From NCBI RefSeq assembly GCF_018613755.1, contig NZ_JAGGPP010000032.1, positions 1 through 64,000 on the forward strand: 64,000 nucleotides of DNA, given 5' to 3'. Made by a program: the position numbers and the translations under genes. Origin of the DNA: Arthrobacter sp. ISL-72 (lineage in GTDB: Bacteria; Actinomycetota; Actinomycetes; Actinomycetales; Micrococcaceae). The notes under the pieces were generated by a model. That model was not told the DNA's origin. It did not search any database and was given only the letters and a program-made list of their open reading frames with translations. Positions 25,772 through 34,255 of this stretch are shown in pieces (the stretch's first letter is position 1; every line of letters starts with the position of its first letter).

Positions 25772-26589
25772 CCACGCAGTTGTCCGTGTACGCGGATCCA
25801 AAGGCTGAAGCAGCCGGTGCCGTGTCCGCCGTCGTCGCTTCCCTTCCTCTTTCCTTCGGTCCGGCCGCAGGTCCGTCGGCAGAGGTACCCGACGTCGTCG
25901 CCGTCGCCGGCCATGCAGGCTGGGCCGGCCGGGCGGCCGATGCAATCCGCAGCGGAGCCAGCGGCGTTGTGGTCGCCGCCCCGGTGGCAGAGGACACCGC
26001 TGAACTCATCGGCGTCGCCGATTCCGCCGGCGCAGCGGTGGTGCTTGACCAGCAGTGGGCAGGCAACGCGGCCTTGGCCGAATCCAGCGATAACGTTCGC
26101 CGGGTTATCGCCGGTGCCCTCGAGGACGCCGTCATGCTTGACTCGGTCGCCGTGGCCGCTCCCGGAACGGACCCCGCGCACCTGCTGACCGAACAGCTCG
26201 CCGTCCTGGTCGGGTGCGGAATGGAATTGCGGAACCTGCGGGTGGTCCAGCGCAACGGGAACGGCTACACCGTGGCCGGCGTCCTTGCCGGCGGAACCCC
26301 CGTCGCCCTGCAGGGCATCCTCACGTCGGCGCTGCCCGCAACGGCCAGCGTCACAGTCCTCACCTCCACCGGCCGGGCCGACGTCGTGCTTCCGGACCCG
26401 GCAGCCGCGTGGCCGGCCGAAGTCCGCGTGGTGACGGCGGAAGGTGCGACGACGCTTCCCACCCTTTACGAGTCATCGCACCGGACCAGCTGGGCCCGGG
26501 CCCACGCGACTGTCACCTCGGGGAAACCCGCCAACGACCTGGTACGGTTTGCCGCCGTCACGTCGCTCCTTAACCAACTCACCAGCTAA
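25768..26589 (+). CDS. Unrecognised 273-aa protein translationally coupled to Gfo 1
   Basis: Starts with ATG overlapping the stop of the oxidoreductase (ATGA), implying coupled translation. No signal peptide, membrane helix or recognised domain. The N-terminal half (VPDVVAVAGHAGWAGRAADAIRSGASGVVVAAPVAEDTAELIGVAD) looks like a degenerate Rossmann-type alpha/beta fold of the sort seen in Gfo enzymes, without a GxGxxG motif or EKP. It might be a partner subunit of the preceding dehydrogenase. Codon bias is typical of the region and the gene is followed by the ABC transporter after 106 bases. Confidence 0.75.
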   Translation: MTTQLSVYADPKAEAAGAVSAVVASLPLSFGPAAGPSAEVPDVVAVAGHAGWAGRAADAIRSGASGVVVAAPVAEDTAELIGVADSAGAAVVLDQQWAGNAALAESSDNVRRVIAGALEDAVMLDSVAVAAPGTDPAHLLTEQLAVLVGCGMELRNLRVVQRNGNGYTVAGVLAGGTPVALQGILTSALPATASVTVLTSTGRADVVLPDPAAAWPAEVRVVTAEGATTLPTLYESSHRTSWARAHATVTSGKPANDLVRFAAVTSLLNQLTS

Positions 26590-26695
26590 CAGCCCCACTG
26601 ATCCACCAGCAGTTCCCGTTCCTCAAGTCACTATCCACTCATTGTCGAGAAGGGCCCGGGCATTCAGTCACTCCGGGCCCTGAAAGGAAACCATC

Positions 26696-28027
26696 GTGCC
26701 TACCAAACCTTCCATCGCTTCCTCCGCCTTCTCCCGGCGGGGGTTCCTGGGATTCGCTGCCGCCGCGGCCTCCGTTCCCCTCCTGGCCGCCTGCGGCGGC
26801 GGCTCCGCTTCACAGGGAGGCGGCGGAGGCGGAGCGGGTGGAACGGTCAAGTTCTGGGACATGCCGTGGGCCACCCCCGCCTACAACGACGCCGCCAAGA
26901 AAATTGCGGAAGGTTTCTCCGGAGCCAACAACAGCAAGGCCACGTACCAGCTCATCCAGTGGAACAACTTCTACCAGACGTTCTCTTCGGCTGTTGCGTC
27001 CAAGACCGGGCCGGCGGTATCCACGGGTGGCGGTTTCCAGGCATTCCAGTTTGAGGAGCAGGGGCAGATCGCCTACGCGGACAAAGTGATTGACCAGCTC
27101 AAGGAAAACGGGCAGTTCGATGATTTCCTGCCGGGAGTGCTGGAGCCGTTCAAGACGGACAAGGGTTATGTGGCGGTGCCGTGGCAGCTTGATATCCGGC
27201 CCCTCTGGTACCGCAAGTCCCTGTTTGAGAAGGCCGGCGTCGACGTTCCCACCGACTGGCCTTCCCTCCTCGAAGCCGGCAAAAAGCTAAAGGACATCGG
27301 CGCAGTCGGCTTCGCCACGGGCGCCGGAGCCGGCAACAACATCGGCAACCACCTCATGATCATGATGATGATCAACAACGGCGGAGGCGTCTTCACTAAA
27401 GACGGCGAGCTGGACGTGATGAATGACCGCAACGTCGAGGCCATTGAGTTCATGCTGGAACTGGTCTCCAACGGTGTTGTCGACCCCGCAGCCGTCAGCT
27501 ACACCACTGACAACCTCAACGCACAGTGGAAGGACGGCAAGGCGGCCTTCGGCATGTTGACCCTGGGCGTTCCCGAGCGGGTGGGCGACACTTCCGGCGA
27601 CATCGTGGTGGCCAGCCCGATGGCCGGACCCCACGGCGACAAGGCCGCCCTGATTTTCCCGAACAACATCATGATGTACACGAACACTCCCTCGCAGGAG
27701 GCCTCCGAAGCGTTCCTGGTCTACTACCTGGGCCAGCTGAAGGAACTGTGGAAGCAGAAGCTGATGAACGCGCTTCCGGTGTTCAAGTCCATCACGGAAC
27801 TTCCCGAATTCACCAGCGACCCCAATAACGTCAAGATCGTGAAGGAATACCAGCCGATCGGCAAGACTTTTGCTTCACAGGGCACCACGCTAAGTGCCGA
27901 CCTCGCTGTCCTCGACGGCGGCCAGGCCCTGAACCAGTTCACCCAGACCATCCTCACGGGGAAGACCGACGCCAAGTCCGCCCTCCAGGCCTTCGAGTCC
28001 GGGCTCAAGTCCACCATCAAGAAGTAG
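26696..28027 (+). CDS. ABC sugar transporter, extracellular substrate-binding lipoprotein
   Basis: 443 residues, GTG start with AAAGGAAA upstream. Tat-type lipoprotein signal: SRRGFLGFAAAAASVPLLAACGG, with the Cys as lipid site. The mature protein is a family-1 solute-binding protein (CUT1 class): GGTVKFWDMPWATPAYNDAAKKIAEGF near the N-terminus and YVAVPWQLDIRPLWYRKSLFEKAGVDVPTDW around residue 160-190. It delivers a sugar or glycoside to the two permeases encoded next. No ATPase gene is in the cluster; a shared MsiK-like ATPase elsewhere would be needed, as is common in actinobacteria. Confidence 0.93.
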   Translation: MPTKPSIASSAFSRRGFLGFAAAAASVPLLAACGGGSASQGGGGGGAGGTVKFWDMPWATPAYNDAAKKIAEGFSGANNSKATYQLIQWNNFYQTFSSAVASKTGPAVSTGGGFQAFQFEEQGQIAYADKVIDQLKENGQFDDFLPGVLEPFKTDKGYVAVPWQLDIRPLWYRKSLFEKAGVDVPTDWPSLLEAGKKLKDIGAVGFATGAGAGNNIGNHLMIMMMINNGGGVFTKDGELDVMNDRNVEAIEFMLELVSNGVVDPAAVSYTTDNLNAQWKDGKAAFGMLTLGVPERVGDTSGDIVVASPMAGPHGDKAALIFPNNIMMYTNTPSQEASEAFLVYYLGQLKELWKQKLMNALPVFKSITELPEFTSDPNNVKIVKEYQPIGKTFASQGTTLSADLAVLDGGQALNQFTQTILTGKTDAKSALQAFESGLKSTIKK

Positions 28028-28037
28028 GCGACCCGTC

Positions 28038-29012
28038 ATGTCGTCCACTACCGCACAGTCCGGCCTGGCACGGGCCCGCCGGGGCCTTGCTCCCGGCGGG
28101 CCCGGGGCCGGCCCCAGCAACAACAACCCCAACCGTAAGAGCAAGCTCTCGGCGCAGGCGAGCAGGACGTTCTTCTGGCTCCTGCTCCCCTCGGTCGTCC
28201 TGCTGGTACTGATCCACGGTTACCCGCTCTTTCAAGCAGGCATCCAGGCCACCCACGACGGCAACCTGATCCAAACCGGCAACTTCGTCGGCGCGGAGAA
28301 CTTCGCCGCAGTCCTGTCCTCGCCTGCGTTCTGGAAGGCCGCGCAGTTCACCCTGTGGTTCACCATCGTCGGCGTCTTCGGGTCCTGGCTCGTCGGACTC
28401 GGACTGGCCCTGCTGCTGCGCACCAAAATTCCCGCCGGCGGCACCTTCAAGGTCCTGCTGCTCCTGCCGTGGGTGGTGCCGATCGTGGTTTCCTCCACCG
28501 CGTGGAACTGGCTCGTGGCCACCCCGGACAGCCTCATCCCGTCCTTGTTCCGCAACCTTGGCCTGGGCACCCCGCTGTTCCTGGCCGACCCCTCCCTCGC
28601 CGCGGTCACTGTGATGGTGTTCAAGGTCTGGGTCAGCTTCCCGTTCATGATGATGATGATTTCGGCGGCGCTGGCCTCCGTGGACACCACCGTCTACGAA
28701 GCCGCCAGCATGGACGGCGCCACCCGCTTCCAGCAGTTCTCCCAGATCACCCTGCCGCTGATCGCCCGGTCCACGTACATCTCCTGGATCCTCATGACGA
28801 TCTTCTGCGTCAACGACTTCCCCACCATTTATCTGCTCACCGGCGGCGGCCCGGTCGACGCGACCACTTCCCTGGTGGTCCTGGCATACCGAACGGTCTT
28901 CCAGGACTTCGCCACCGGCCCCGGCGTCGCCATCGCCTTCCTCATGACCCTCACCCTCGTGGTCGTGTCTGTTCTCCTGTACCGCCAGATCCGAAAGTCG
29001 AGCGTCGAATAA
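28038..29012 (+). CDS. ABC sugar transporter permease (MalF-type)
   Basis: 324 residues, six predicted helices after a Pro/Asn-rich N-terminal tail (about 1-40). The permease signature EAASMDGATRFQQFSQITLPLI matches the EAA loop that docks on the ATPase. Ten bases after the binding-protein gene; the stop TAA shares one base with the next ATG (TAATG), so the two permeases are translationally coupled. CUT1 membrane component. Confidence 0.93.
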   Translation: MSSTTAQSGLARARRGLAPGGPGAGPSNNNPNRKSKLSAQASRTFFWLLLPSVVLLVLIHGYPLFQAGIQATHDGNLIQTGNFVGAENFAAVLSSPAFWKAAQFTLWFTIVGVFGSWLVGLGLALLLRTKIPAGGTFKVLLLLPWVVPIVVSSTAWNWLVATPDSLIPSLFRNLGLGTPLFLADPSLAAVTVMVFKVWVSFPFMMMMISAALASVDTTVYEAASMDGATRFQQFSQITLPLIARSTYISWILMTIFCVNDFPTIYLLTGGGPVDATTSLVVLAYRTVFQDFATGPGVAIAFLMTLTLVVVSVLLYRQIRKSSVE

Positions 29013-29905
29013 TGAGCGCAGTACTCCACGCCCACCCCGAATCCGGCCCAACCCTCGGAGTCGCCGAAACCGGGAAACCCCGCCGCGTCCTCTCCGAAGC
29101 AGGGCACCGCGGTAAATGGTGGCGCTTCACGGCCATCCTCGCCATCACCGCGATCGTCCTGGTGCCCATCCTCGTCACCGTCGTCCTGGCCCTCACCCCG
29201 GCGCCCAACAGCACCGCCACCGGGCTGACCTTCGAGAACATCACCAACGTCTTCTCCAAGACGCTGGCCGGCACCTGGCTGCAGAACAGCCTCATCACCA
29301 CGTTGAGCACCGTGGCCGTCTCCGTGGCTGTTGCAGCACCGGCCGGCTACGTCCTCTCCCGCGGACGCAGCAAGGCAGTATCGGGCTACTCCCTGCTGCT
29401 GTTCGTTATGCAGTCCCTGCCCATCATCACCTCCGTCGTCCCGCTGTTCATCCTGTTCGCCGCCATGGGACTCGTGGACAACCTCCTCGGCCTGACCATC
29501 ATCTACGTCGGCTCCACCATGACGGTGGCCACGTGGATGATGGCCGCCTACTTCGACTCGATACCGGTCAGCCTCGAGGAAGCCTCCTGGATCGACGGCT
29601 GCTCCGTCTTCGGGTCCTTCACCAAGGTGGTCCTGCGTAACTCCCTGCCCGGCATCCTGTCCACCGCGATCTTCGCCTTCCTGCTGGCCTGGAACGACTA
29701 CCTCGTAGCGATCGTGTTCCTGCGCTCGAATGAGATCTTCACCCTGCCCATGGGCGTCCAGTCCTTCTTCCAACAGAACAACACCGACTGGTCCGGTGTC
29801 ATGGCCCTCGCCGTCGTGATGATGCTCCCGCCCATCATCGTGTTCGCCACCCTGAACAAATACTTCAGCGTCGGCGGCATCGGCGGATCCCTCGCGGGCC
29901 GCTAA
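29012..29905 (+). CDS. ABC sugar transporter permease (MalG-type)
   Basis: 297 residues from ATG 29012, coupled to the upstream permease. Six predicted helices; EAA loop EEASWIDGCSVFGSFTKVVLRNSLPGI. The C-terminal part ends FSVGGIGGSLAGR, typical of the MalG class, which usually ends in a GAVKG-like tail. It forms the heterodimeric channel with the preceding permease. Confidence 0.93.
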   Translation: MSAVLHAHPESGPTLGVAETGKPRRVLSEAGHRGKWWRFTAILAITAIVLVPILVTVVLALTPAPNSTATGLTFENITNVFSKTLAGTWLQNSLITTLSTVAVSVAVAAPAGYVLSRGRSKAVSGYSLLLFVMQSLPIITSVVPLFILFAAMGLVDNLLGLTIIYVGSTMTVATWMMAAYFDSIPVSLEEASWIDGCSVFGSFTKVVLRNSLPGILSTAIFAFLLAWNDYLVAIVFLRSNEIFTLPMGVQSFFQQNNTDWSGVMALAVVMMLPPIIVFATLNKYFSVGGIGGSLAGR

Positions 29906-29955
29906 CCGGCCCTTCAACCAAATTTTCGAACCAAATACTCCCGCAAAGGAACGAA

Positions 29956-30705
29956 ATGTCTTACTCACTCCAGCTCTACACCCTGCGCAATGCCATCCAG
30001 GAGGACCTGCCCGGCACCATCGGGAAGGTAGCGGAGATCGGCTTCACCCAGGTTGAGCCCTACAACTTCGTGGCCACGGCCAAGGAACTCGGCGCCGCGC
30101 TGAAGGAGAACGGCCTCACCGCACCTTCCGGCCATGCTCCCCTCCTCAGCCAGGACCAGGACGAAATCTTCGCTGCCGCCAAGGAACTGGGCATCACCAC
30201 CGTGATCGATCCCTACCTGCCGGCCGAGCACTGGCAGGACGCCAAGACCATCCAGGACACTGCCGCCAAGCTGAACGAAGCAGCCAAGAAGGGTGCCGAG
30301 TACGGCATCCGCGTCGGCTACCACAACCACGCCTGGGAACTGGAGTCCACCATTGAAGGCCGCACGGCACTGGAGTACTTCGCCGACCTCCTGGACCCCG
30401 AACTGGTCCTCGAAGTGGACACCTACTGGGTTGCCGTCGGCGGCCAGGACCCCGTGGACATCCTGACAAAACTCGGAGACCGGGTGAAGCTCATCCACAT
30501 CAAGGACGGCCCGCTCAACACGGACACCAAGGCGCAGCAGCCCGCCGGGCAGGGCAAGGTCCCGGTCCTGGACGTCATTGCCGCTGCGAAGTCCCTGGAA
30601 GTCGGCGTGGTGGAATTCGACGACTACTCTGGCGACATCTTCGAAGGCATCGCAGAGAGCCTGACTTTCCTCAAAAACAACGCAGCCGAAGGAGCAAACG
30701 CGTGA
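29956..30705 (+). CDS. Sugar phosphate isomerase/epimerase-family TIM barrel 1
   Basis: 249 residues, AP-endonuclease-2-like TIM barrel. Metal ligands can be placed in strand ends: VGYHNHAWELES (with a Glu), LVLEVDTYWVAVGG (Asp), VKLIHIKDGP (His) and VGVVEFDDYSGD (Glu). Members with Gfo neighbours include isomerases and also lyases/hydratases acting on 3-keto sugars, such as LgdB proteins of levoglucosan degradation. GTG of the next gene overlaps its stop (GTGA). Role in the keto-sugar route is inference. Confidence 0.88.
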   Translation: MSYSLQLYTLRNAIQEDLPGTIGKVAEIGFTQVEPYNFVATAKELGAALKENGLTAPSGHAPLLSQDQDEIFAAAKELGITTVIDPYLPAEHWQDAKTIQDTAAKLNEAAKKGAEYGIRVGYHNHAWELESTIEGRTALEYFADLLDPELVLEVDTYWVAVGGQDPVDILTKLGDRVKLIHIKDGPLNTDTKAQQPAGQGKVPVLDVIAAAKSLEVGVVEFDDYSGDIFEGIAESLTFLKNNAAEGANA

Positions 30706-31832
30706 GCATCCCTGCAGCAGCGCAGTCTTCCCGCCGTGGCCCGGTGGGCGTAGCCGTCATCGGCGCAGGCAACATCAGCAAACAGTACTTGGACAACCTC
30801 ACGGTCTTCCCGGACCTGAAGGTCCATGTCATCGCGGACCTGTTCGAGGACGCGGCCGCCGCCCGGGCCAAGGAATACGGCATCCCGGAGTGGGGCGGAG
30901 TGGACAAGGCGCTGAACCATCCCGACGTCGAAATCGTCGTCAACCTCACCATCCCGGCCGCGCACGTGGAAGTGGCTACGGCAGCCGTCAACGCCGGCAA
31001 GCACGTCTGGACGGAAAAGCCGTTCTCGCTGGACCGCGAATCCGGGTTGGGCCTTCTGAAGACGGCCGACGCGGCCGGGATCCGGCTCGGATGCGCTCCG
31101 GACACGTTCCTCGGCGCCGGCCTGCAGACCGCCCGGCGGCTGATCGAGCGGGGCGACATTGGCACGCCGCTGACTGCCATGACCACGTTCCAGACCCCCG
31201 GCCCGGAGTCCTGGCACCCGAACCCGGCATTCCTCTTCCAGCACGGTGCCGGACCCCTGTTCGACATGGGACCCTACTACCTCACTGCGCTGGTCCAGAC
31301 CTTCGGCTCCGTCCGGAAAGTCGCGGCCATCGGTTCCAAGGCCAAGGAGGTCCGTGTCATCGGATCCGGCCCCAAGCTCGGCGAAGAGTTCACCGTCGAG
31401 GTCCCCACCCACGTCAGCGCCATGGCACAGTTCGAAGACGGACAGTCCTCGCACAGCGTCTTCTCGTTCGAGTCGCCGCGGCAGCGGATGGGTTTCGTGG
31501 AGATCACCGGCACGGAGGCAACCATTTCCCTCCCGGACCCCAACTACTTCGACGGCGACGTCAGGCTGTGGCGGGCAGGGGACGAAGACTGGACGGTGGT
31601 TCCGGCCACCGGACCGTCCAACGGCCGCGGCATGGGCGTGCTGGACATGGCCCGCTCCCTCCGGGCCGGCGTTCCGCACCGCGCCACGGGCAACCTCGCC
31701 TACCACGTGTTGGACACCATGGTCTCGATCTCCGAATCCGTGGAATCCGGCACCTTCGTCAACGTCGAAAGCTCCGCCACCGCATCCCCAGCCCTCCCCG
31801 AGGACTGGGACCCCACCGCTTCCACCCTCTAG
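30702..31832 (+). CDS. Gfo/Idh/MocA-family oxidoreductase 2
   Basis: 376 residues, GTG start overlapping the upstream TIM-barrel gene. NAD(P) motif VAVIGAGNISKQYLDNL at about 17-33, catalytic EKP at 105-107 (HVWTEKPFSLD), and GPLFDMGPYYLTALVQTFG as the second catalytic motif, where the usual His is replaced by Tyr (DMGPYY). That replacement occurs in some sugar dehydrogenases of this superfamily. It probably oxidises or reduces the pathway sugar or its 3-keto form. Confidence 0.88.
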   Translation: MSIPAAAQSSRRGPVGVAVIGAGNISKQYLDNLTVFPDLKVHVIADLFEDAAAARAKEYGIPEWGGVDKALNHPDVEIVVNLTIPAAHVEVATAAVNAGKHVWTEKPFSLDRESGLGLLKTADAAGIRLGCAPDTFLGAGLQTARRLIERGDIGTPLTAMTTFQTPGPESWHPNPAFLFQHGAGPLFDMGPYYLTALVQTFGSVRKVAAIGSKAKEVRVIGSGPKLGEEFTVEVPTHVSAMAQFEDGQSSHSVFSFESPRQRMGFVEITGTEATISLPDPNYFDGDVRLWRAGDEDWTVVPATGPSNGRGMGVLDMARSLRAGVPHRATGNLAYHVLDTMVSISESVESGTFVNVESSATASPALPEDWDPTASTL

Positions 31833-31842
31833 GAATCACGAA

Positions 31843-33045
31843 ATGAACTCCCCCGAAAGCACGGACGGCACCACCCCGGAGACGCCATCGGTACCCGGGA
31901 CACTGGGCGTGGCGATGATCGGCTACGCGTTCATGGGCAAGGCCCATTCGAACGCCTGGCGGAACGTCGCGTCCTACTTCGATGTCCCGGCCTTCGAGCA
32001 GAAGGTGCTCGTGGGCAGGGACGCCGGGCAGGTCGCGGCCGCTGCCGAAAAGTACGGCTGGGCCGAGTCCGCGACCGACTGGCGCTCCGTTCTGGAGCGG
32101 GACGACATCCATATCGTGGATATCTGCGCCCCGGGCTGGATGCACGCCGAGATCGCCATCGCCGCGCTCGAGGCAGGCAAACACGTCCTGGTCGAGAAGC
32201 CACTGGCAAACACTCTGGCCGAGGCCGAAGCCATGACCGAAGCCGCCGCAACGGCACGCGAACGCGGCGTGCAGTCCATGATCGGCTTCAACTACCGGCG
32301 TGTCCCGGCCCTGGCCCTCGCGAAGGAACTGATCGCGGAGGGAAGGCTCGGAACGGTCCGGCATGTCCGCGCCGCCTACCTGCAGGACTGGCTCACCGAC
32401 CCGGAATCACCCATGACGTGGCGGCTGAACAAGGAGACGGCCGGGTCCGGCGCGCTCGGCGACATCGCCTCGCACGCGATCGACCAGGTCCTGTTCCTCC
32501 TCGGCGGAACGGTCACCGAAGTCTCCGGCCGGCTGCACACCTTCGTGACCAGCCGCCCCGGGGCGGACGGCCCGGAAGATGTAACGGTCGACGACGCCGC
32601 CTGGGCCACGCTGACACTGGACTCCGGAACTATCGCCTCCGTGGAGGTTTCACGCATGGCCACCGGACGGAAAAACTCCCTCCGGCTGGAGATCTACGGG
32701 GACAAGGGTTCCCTGCTGTTCGACCTTGAAAACCTCAGCGAACTCGGTTTCCTGGACGCAACCGTCCCCGTCCGGGAACAGGGCTTCCGGCGCATTTTGG
32801 TCAACGAGCCCGAGCACCCGTACATGGACGCCTGGTGGCCGCAGGGCCACGTGATCGGCTGGGAACACACGTTCACGCACGAAATCCGGGACTTCCTGCT
32901 GGCGATCGGCGGCGGCACCGCGCCGTCGCCGTCGTTCGAGGAGGGACTCGCCGTACAGCGGGTCCTGGCCGCCGTCGAAGAATCCGCGAATGCCAAGTCC
33001 TCCATCATCCAGCTCACCACAGCCCCCATCACCGAAGGAGCCTGA
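31843..33045 (+). CDS. Gfo/Idh/MocA-family oxidoreductase 3 (levoglucosan dehydrogenase-like)
   Basis: 400 residues from ATG 31843. Rossmann region GVAMIGYAFMGKAHSNAW, then TDWRSVLERDDIHIVDICAP, catalytic EKP at 118-120, FNYRRVPALALAKELI, YLQDWLTDPESPMTWR and the metal-free catalytic GALGDIASHAID (Asp207, His211). The YLQDW and FNYRR stretches resemble what I recall of levoglucosan dehydrogenase from a Pseudarthrobacter strain, which oxidises C3 of the anhydrosugar. This makes it the best candidate for the C3 oxidase of the pathway; the substrate remains untested. One base separates it from the next gene. Confidence 0.88.
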   Translation: MNSPESTDGTTPETPSVPGTLGVAMIGYAFMGKAHSNAWRNVASYFDVPAFEQKVLVGRDAGQVAAAAEKYGWAESATDWRSVLERDDIHIVDICAPGWMHAEIAIAALEAGKHVLVEKPLANTLAEAEAMTEAAATARERGVQSMIGFNYRRVPALALAKELIAEGRLGTVRHVRAAYLQDWLTDPESPMTWRLNKETAGSGALGDIASHAIDQVLFLLGGTVTEVSGRLHTFVTSRPGADGPEDVTVDDAAWATLTLDSGTIASVEVSRMATGRKNSLRLEIYGDKGSLLFDLENLSELGFLDATVPVREQGFRRILVNEPEHPYMDAWWPQGHVIGWEHTFTHEIRDFLLAIGGGTAPSPSFEEGLAVQRVLAAVEESANAKSSIIQLTTAPITEGA

Positions 33046-33046
33046 C

Positions 33047-34048
33047 ATGCCCCGCCCGTACACCCTGTTCACTGGCCAGTGGGCCGACCTCCCGTTCGAG
33101 GAAGTCGCGCGCCTTGCTTCCGGCTGGGGCTACGACGGCCTCGAAATCGCCGTCTCCGGGGATCACCTGGACGCCTGGCGCTGGGACGAACCCGGCTACG
33201 TCGAGTCCAAACTCGCCGTCCTGGAGAAGTACAACCTGAAGGTCTGGGCCATCTCCAACCACCTCAAGGGCCAGGCCGTCTGCGATGACCCGATCGACTT
33301 CCGCCACGAAGCGATCGTCGGGGCCAAGGTCTGGGGCGACGGCGACCCCGAAGGCGTCCGGCAGCGCGCCGCAGAGGAAATGAAGCACACGGCCCGGCTC
33401 GCCAAAGCCCTCGGCGTGGACACCGTCGTCGGGTTCACCGGCTCCTCCATCTGGCAGTACGTCGCGATGTTCCCGCCCGTCCCGGAGAAGGTCATCGAGG
33501 CCGGCTACCAGGACTTCGCCGACCGCTGGAACCCCATCCTGGATGTCTTCGACGAATGCGGTGTCCGCTTTGCCCACGAAGTCCACCCGTCCGAAATCGC
33601 CTACGACTACTGGACCACCGTCCGCACCCTCGAGGCAATCGGTCACCGTCCGGCGTTCGGGCTGAACTGGGACCCCTCGCACTTCATGTGGCAGGGCATC
33701 GACCCGGTCTCGTTCATCTGGGACTTCAAGGACCGGATCTACCACGTGGACTGCAAGGACACCAAGCTCCGGTTCACCGGCCGGAACACGGTCATGGGCT
33801 CGCACCTGGCCTGGGGCGATCCCCGCCGGGGCTGGGACTTCGTCTCCGCCGGGCGCGGCGACGTGCCCTGGGAATCATCCTTCCGCGCGCTGACCGCGAT
33901 CGGCTACACCGGGCCGATTTCCGTCGAGTGGGAGGATGCCGGCATGGACCGCCTCCACGGCGCCCCCGAAGCCCTCGCAGCCCTGAAGAAATTCGACTTC
34001 CCGGCCTCGCAGACCAGCTTCGACGCCGCCTTCAGCAGCAAGGACTGA
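33047..34048 (+). CDS. Sugar phosphate isomerase/epimerase-family TIM barrel 2
   Basis: 333 residues from ATG 33047 with GAAGGAG upstream. It begins PYTLFTGQWADLPFEEVARLASGWGYDGLEI; metal residues lie in RFAHEVHPSEIAYD (Glu), GLNWDPSHFMWQGID (Asp/His), IYHVDCKDTKL (His) and ISVEWEDAGMDRLHG (Glu). It is longer than barrel 1 and belongs to the subfamily found beside LgdA-like dehydrogenases, where it may eliminate or hydrate a 3-keto-glycoside. Its end is followed by a GC-rich microsatellite and palindrome A. Confidence 0.88.
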   Translation: MPRPYTLFTGQWADLPFEEVARLASGWGYDGLEIAVSGDHLDAWRWDEPGYVESKLAVLEKYNLKVWAISNHLKGQAVCDDPIDFRHEAIVGAKVWGDGDPEGVRQRAAEEMKHTARLAKALGVDTVVGFTGSSIWQYVAMFPPVPEKVIEAGYQDFADRWNPILDVFDECGVRFAHEVHPSEIAYDYWTTVRTLEAIGHRPAFGLNWDPSHFMWQGIDPVSFIWDFKDRIYHVDCKDTKLRFTGRNTVMGSHLAWGDPRRGWDFVSAGRGDVPWESSFRALTAIGYTGPISVEWEDAGMDRLHGAPEALAALKKFDFPASQTSFDAAFSSKD

Positions 34049-34092
34049 CCCCACCCCGGCGAAACGCCCCACCGCCACGGCCCCCCGCCCCC

Positions 34093-34134
34093 CACGGCCC
34101 ACGGCCCACGGCCCACGACTCACGACTCACGACT
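34093..34134. repeat. Composite 7-bp microsatellite
   Basis: Three copies of CACGGCC (34093-34113) followed directly by three copies of CACGACT (34114-34134), two related 7-mers each tandemly triplicated. Located just after the TIM-barrel 2 stop, inside an otherwise C-rich non-coding stretch. Confidence 0.85.
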
Positions 34135-34163
34135 CAGCCCCACCCCATCGAGGGGAACCCAAG

Positions 34164-34226
34164 GAGTTTTTGTCCAGATAACGCGAGCAAAAGTGCCTTT
34201 TGCCGACGTTGTCTGGACAAAAACTC
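34164..34226. repeat. Interspersed palindrome A, copy 1
   Basis: Arms GAGTTTTTGTCCAGATAACG (34164-34183) and CGTTGTCTGGACAAAAACTC (34207-34226) pair over 20 bases with one mismatch around a 23-base loop. A second copy with identical outer arms is at 39054-39116. It interrupts the sugar operon between TIM barrel 2 and the broken DUF1080 gene. Confidence 0.8.
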
Positions 34227-34255
34227 GGAGGACAGTAAACAAAGGAACCCCGCAG

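Noticed and set aside
28038..29905. A C-glycoside deglycosidase (CarBC/DgpBC) reading of the sugar cluster
   Set aside because: A TIM-barrel partner exists but the small DUF6379 subunit needed for that complex was not found.
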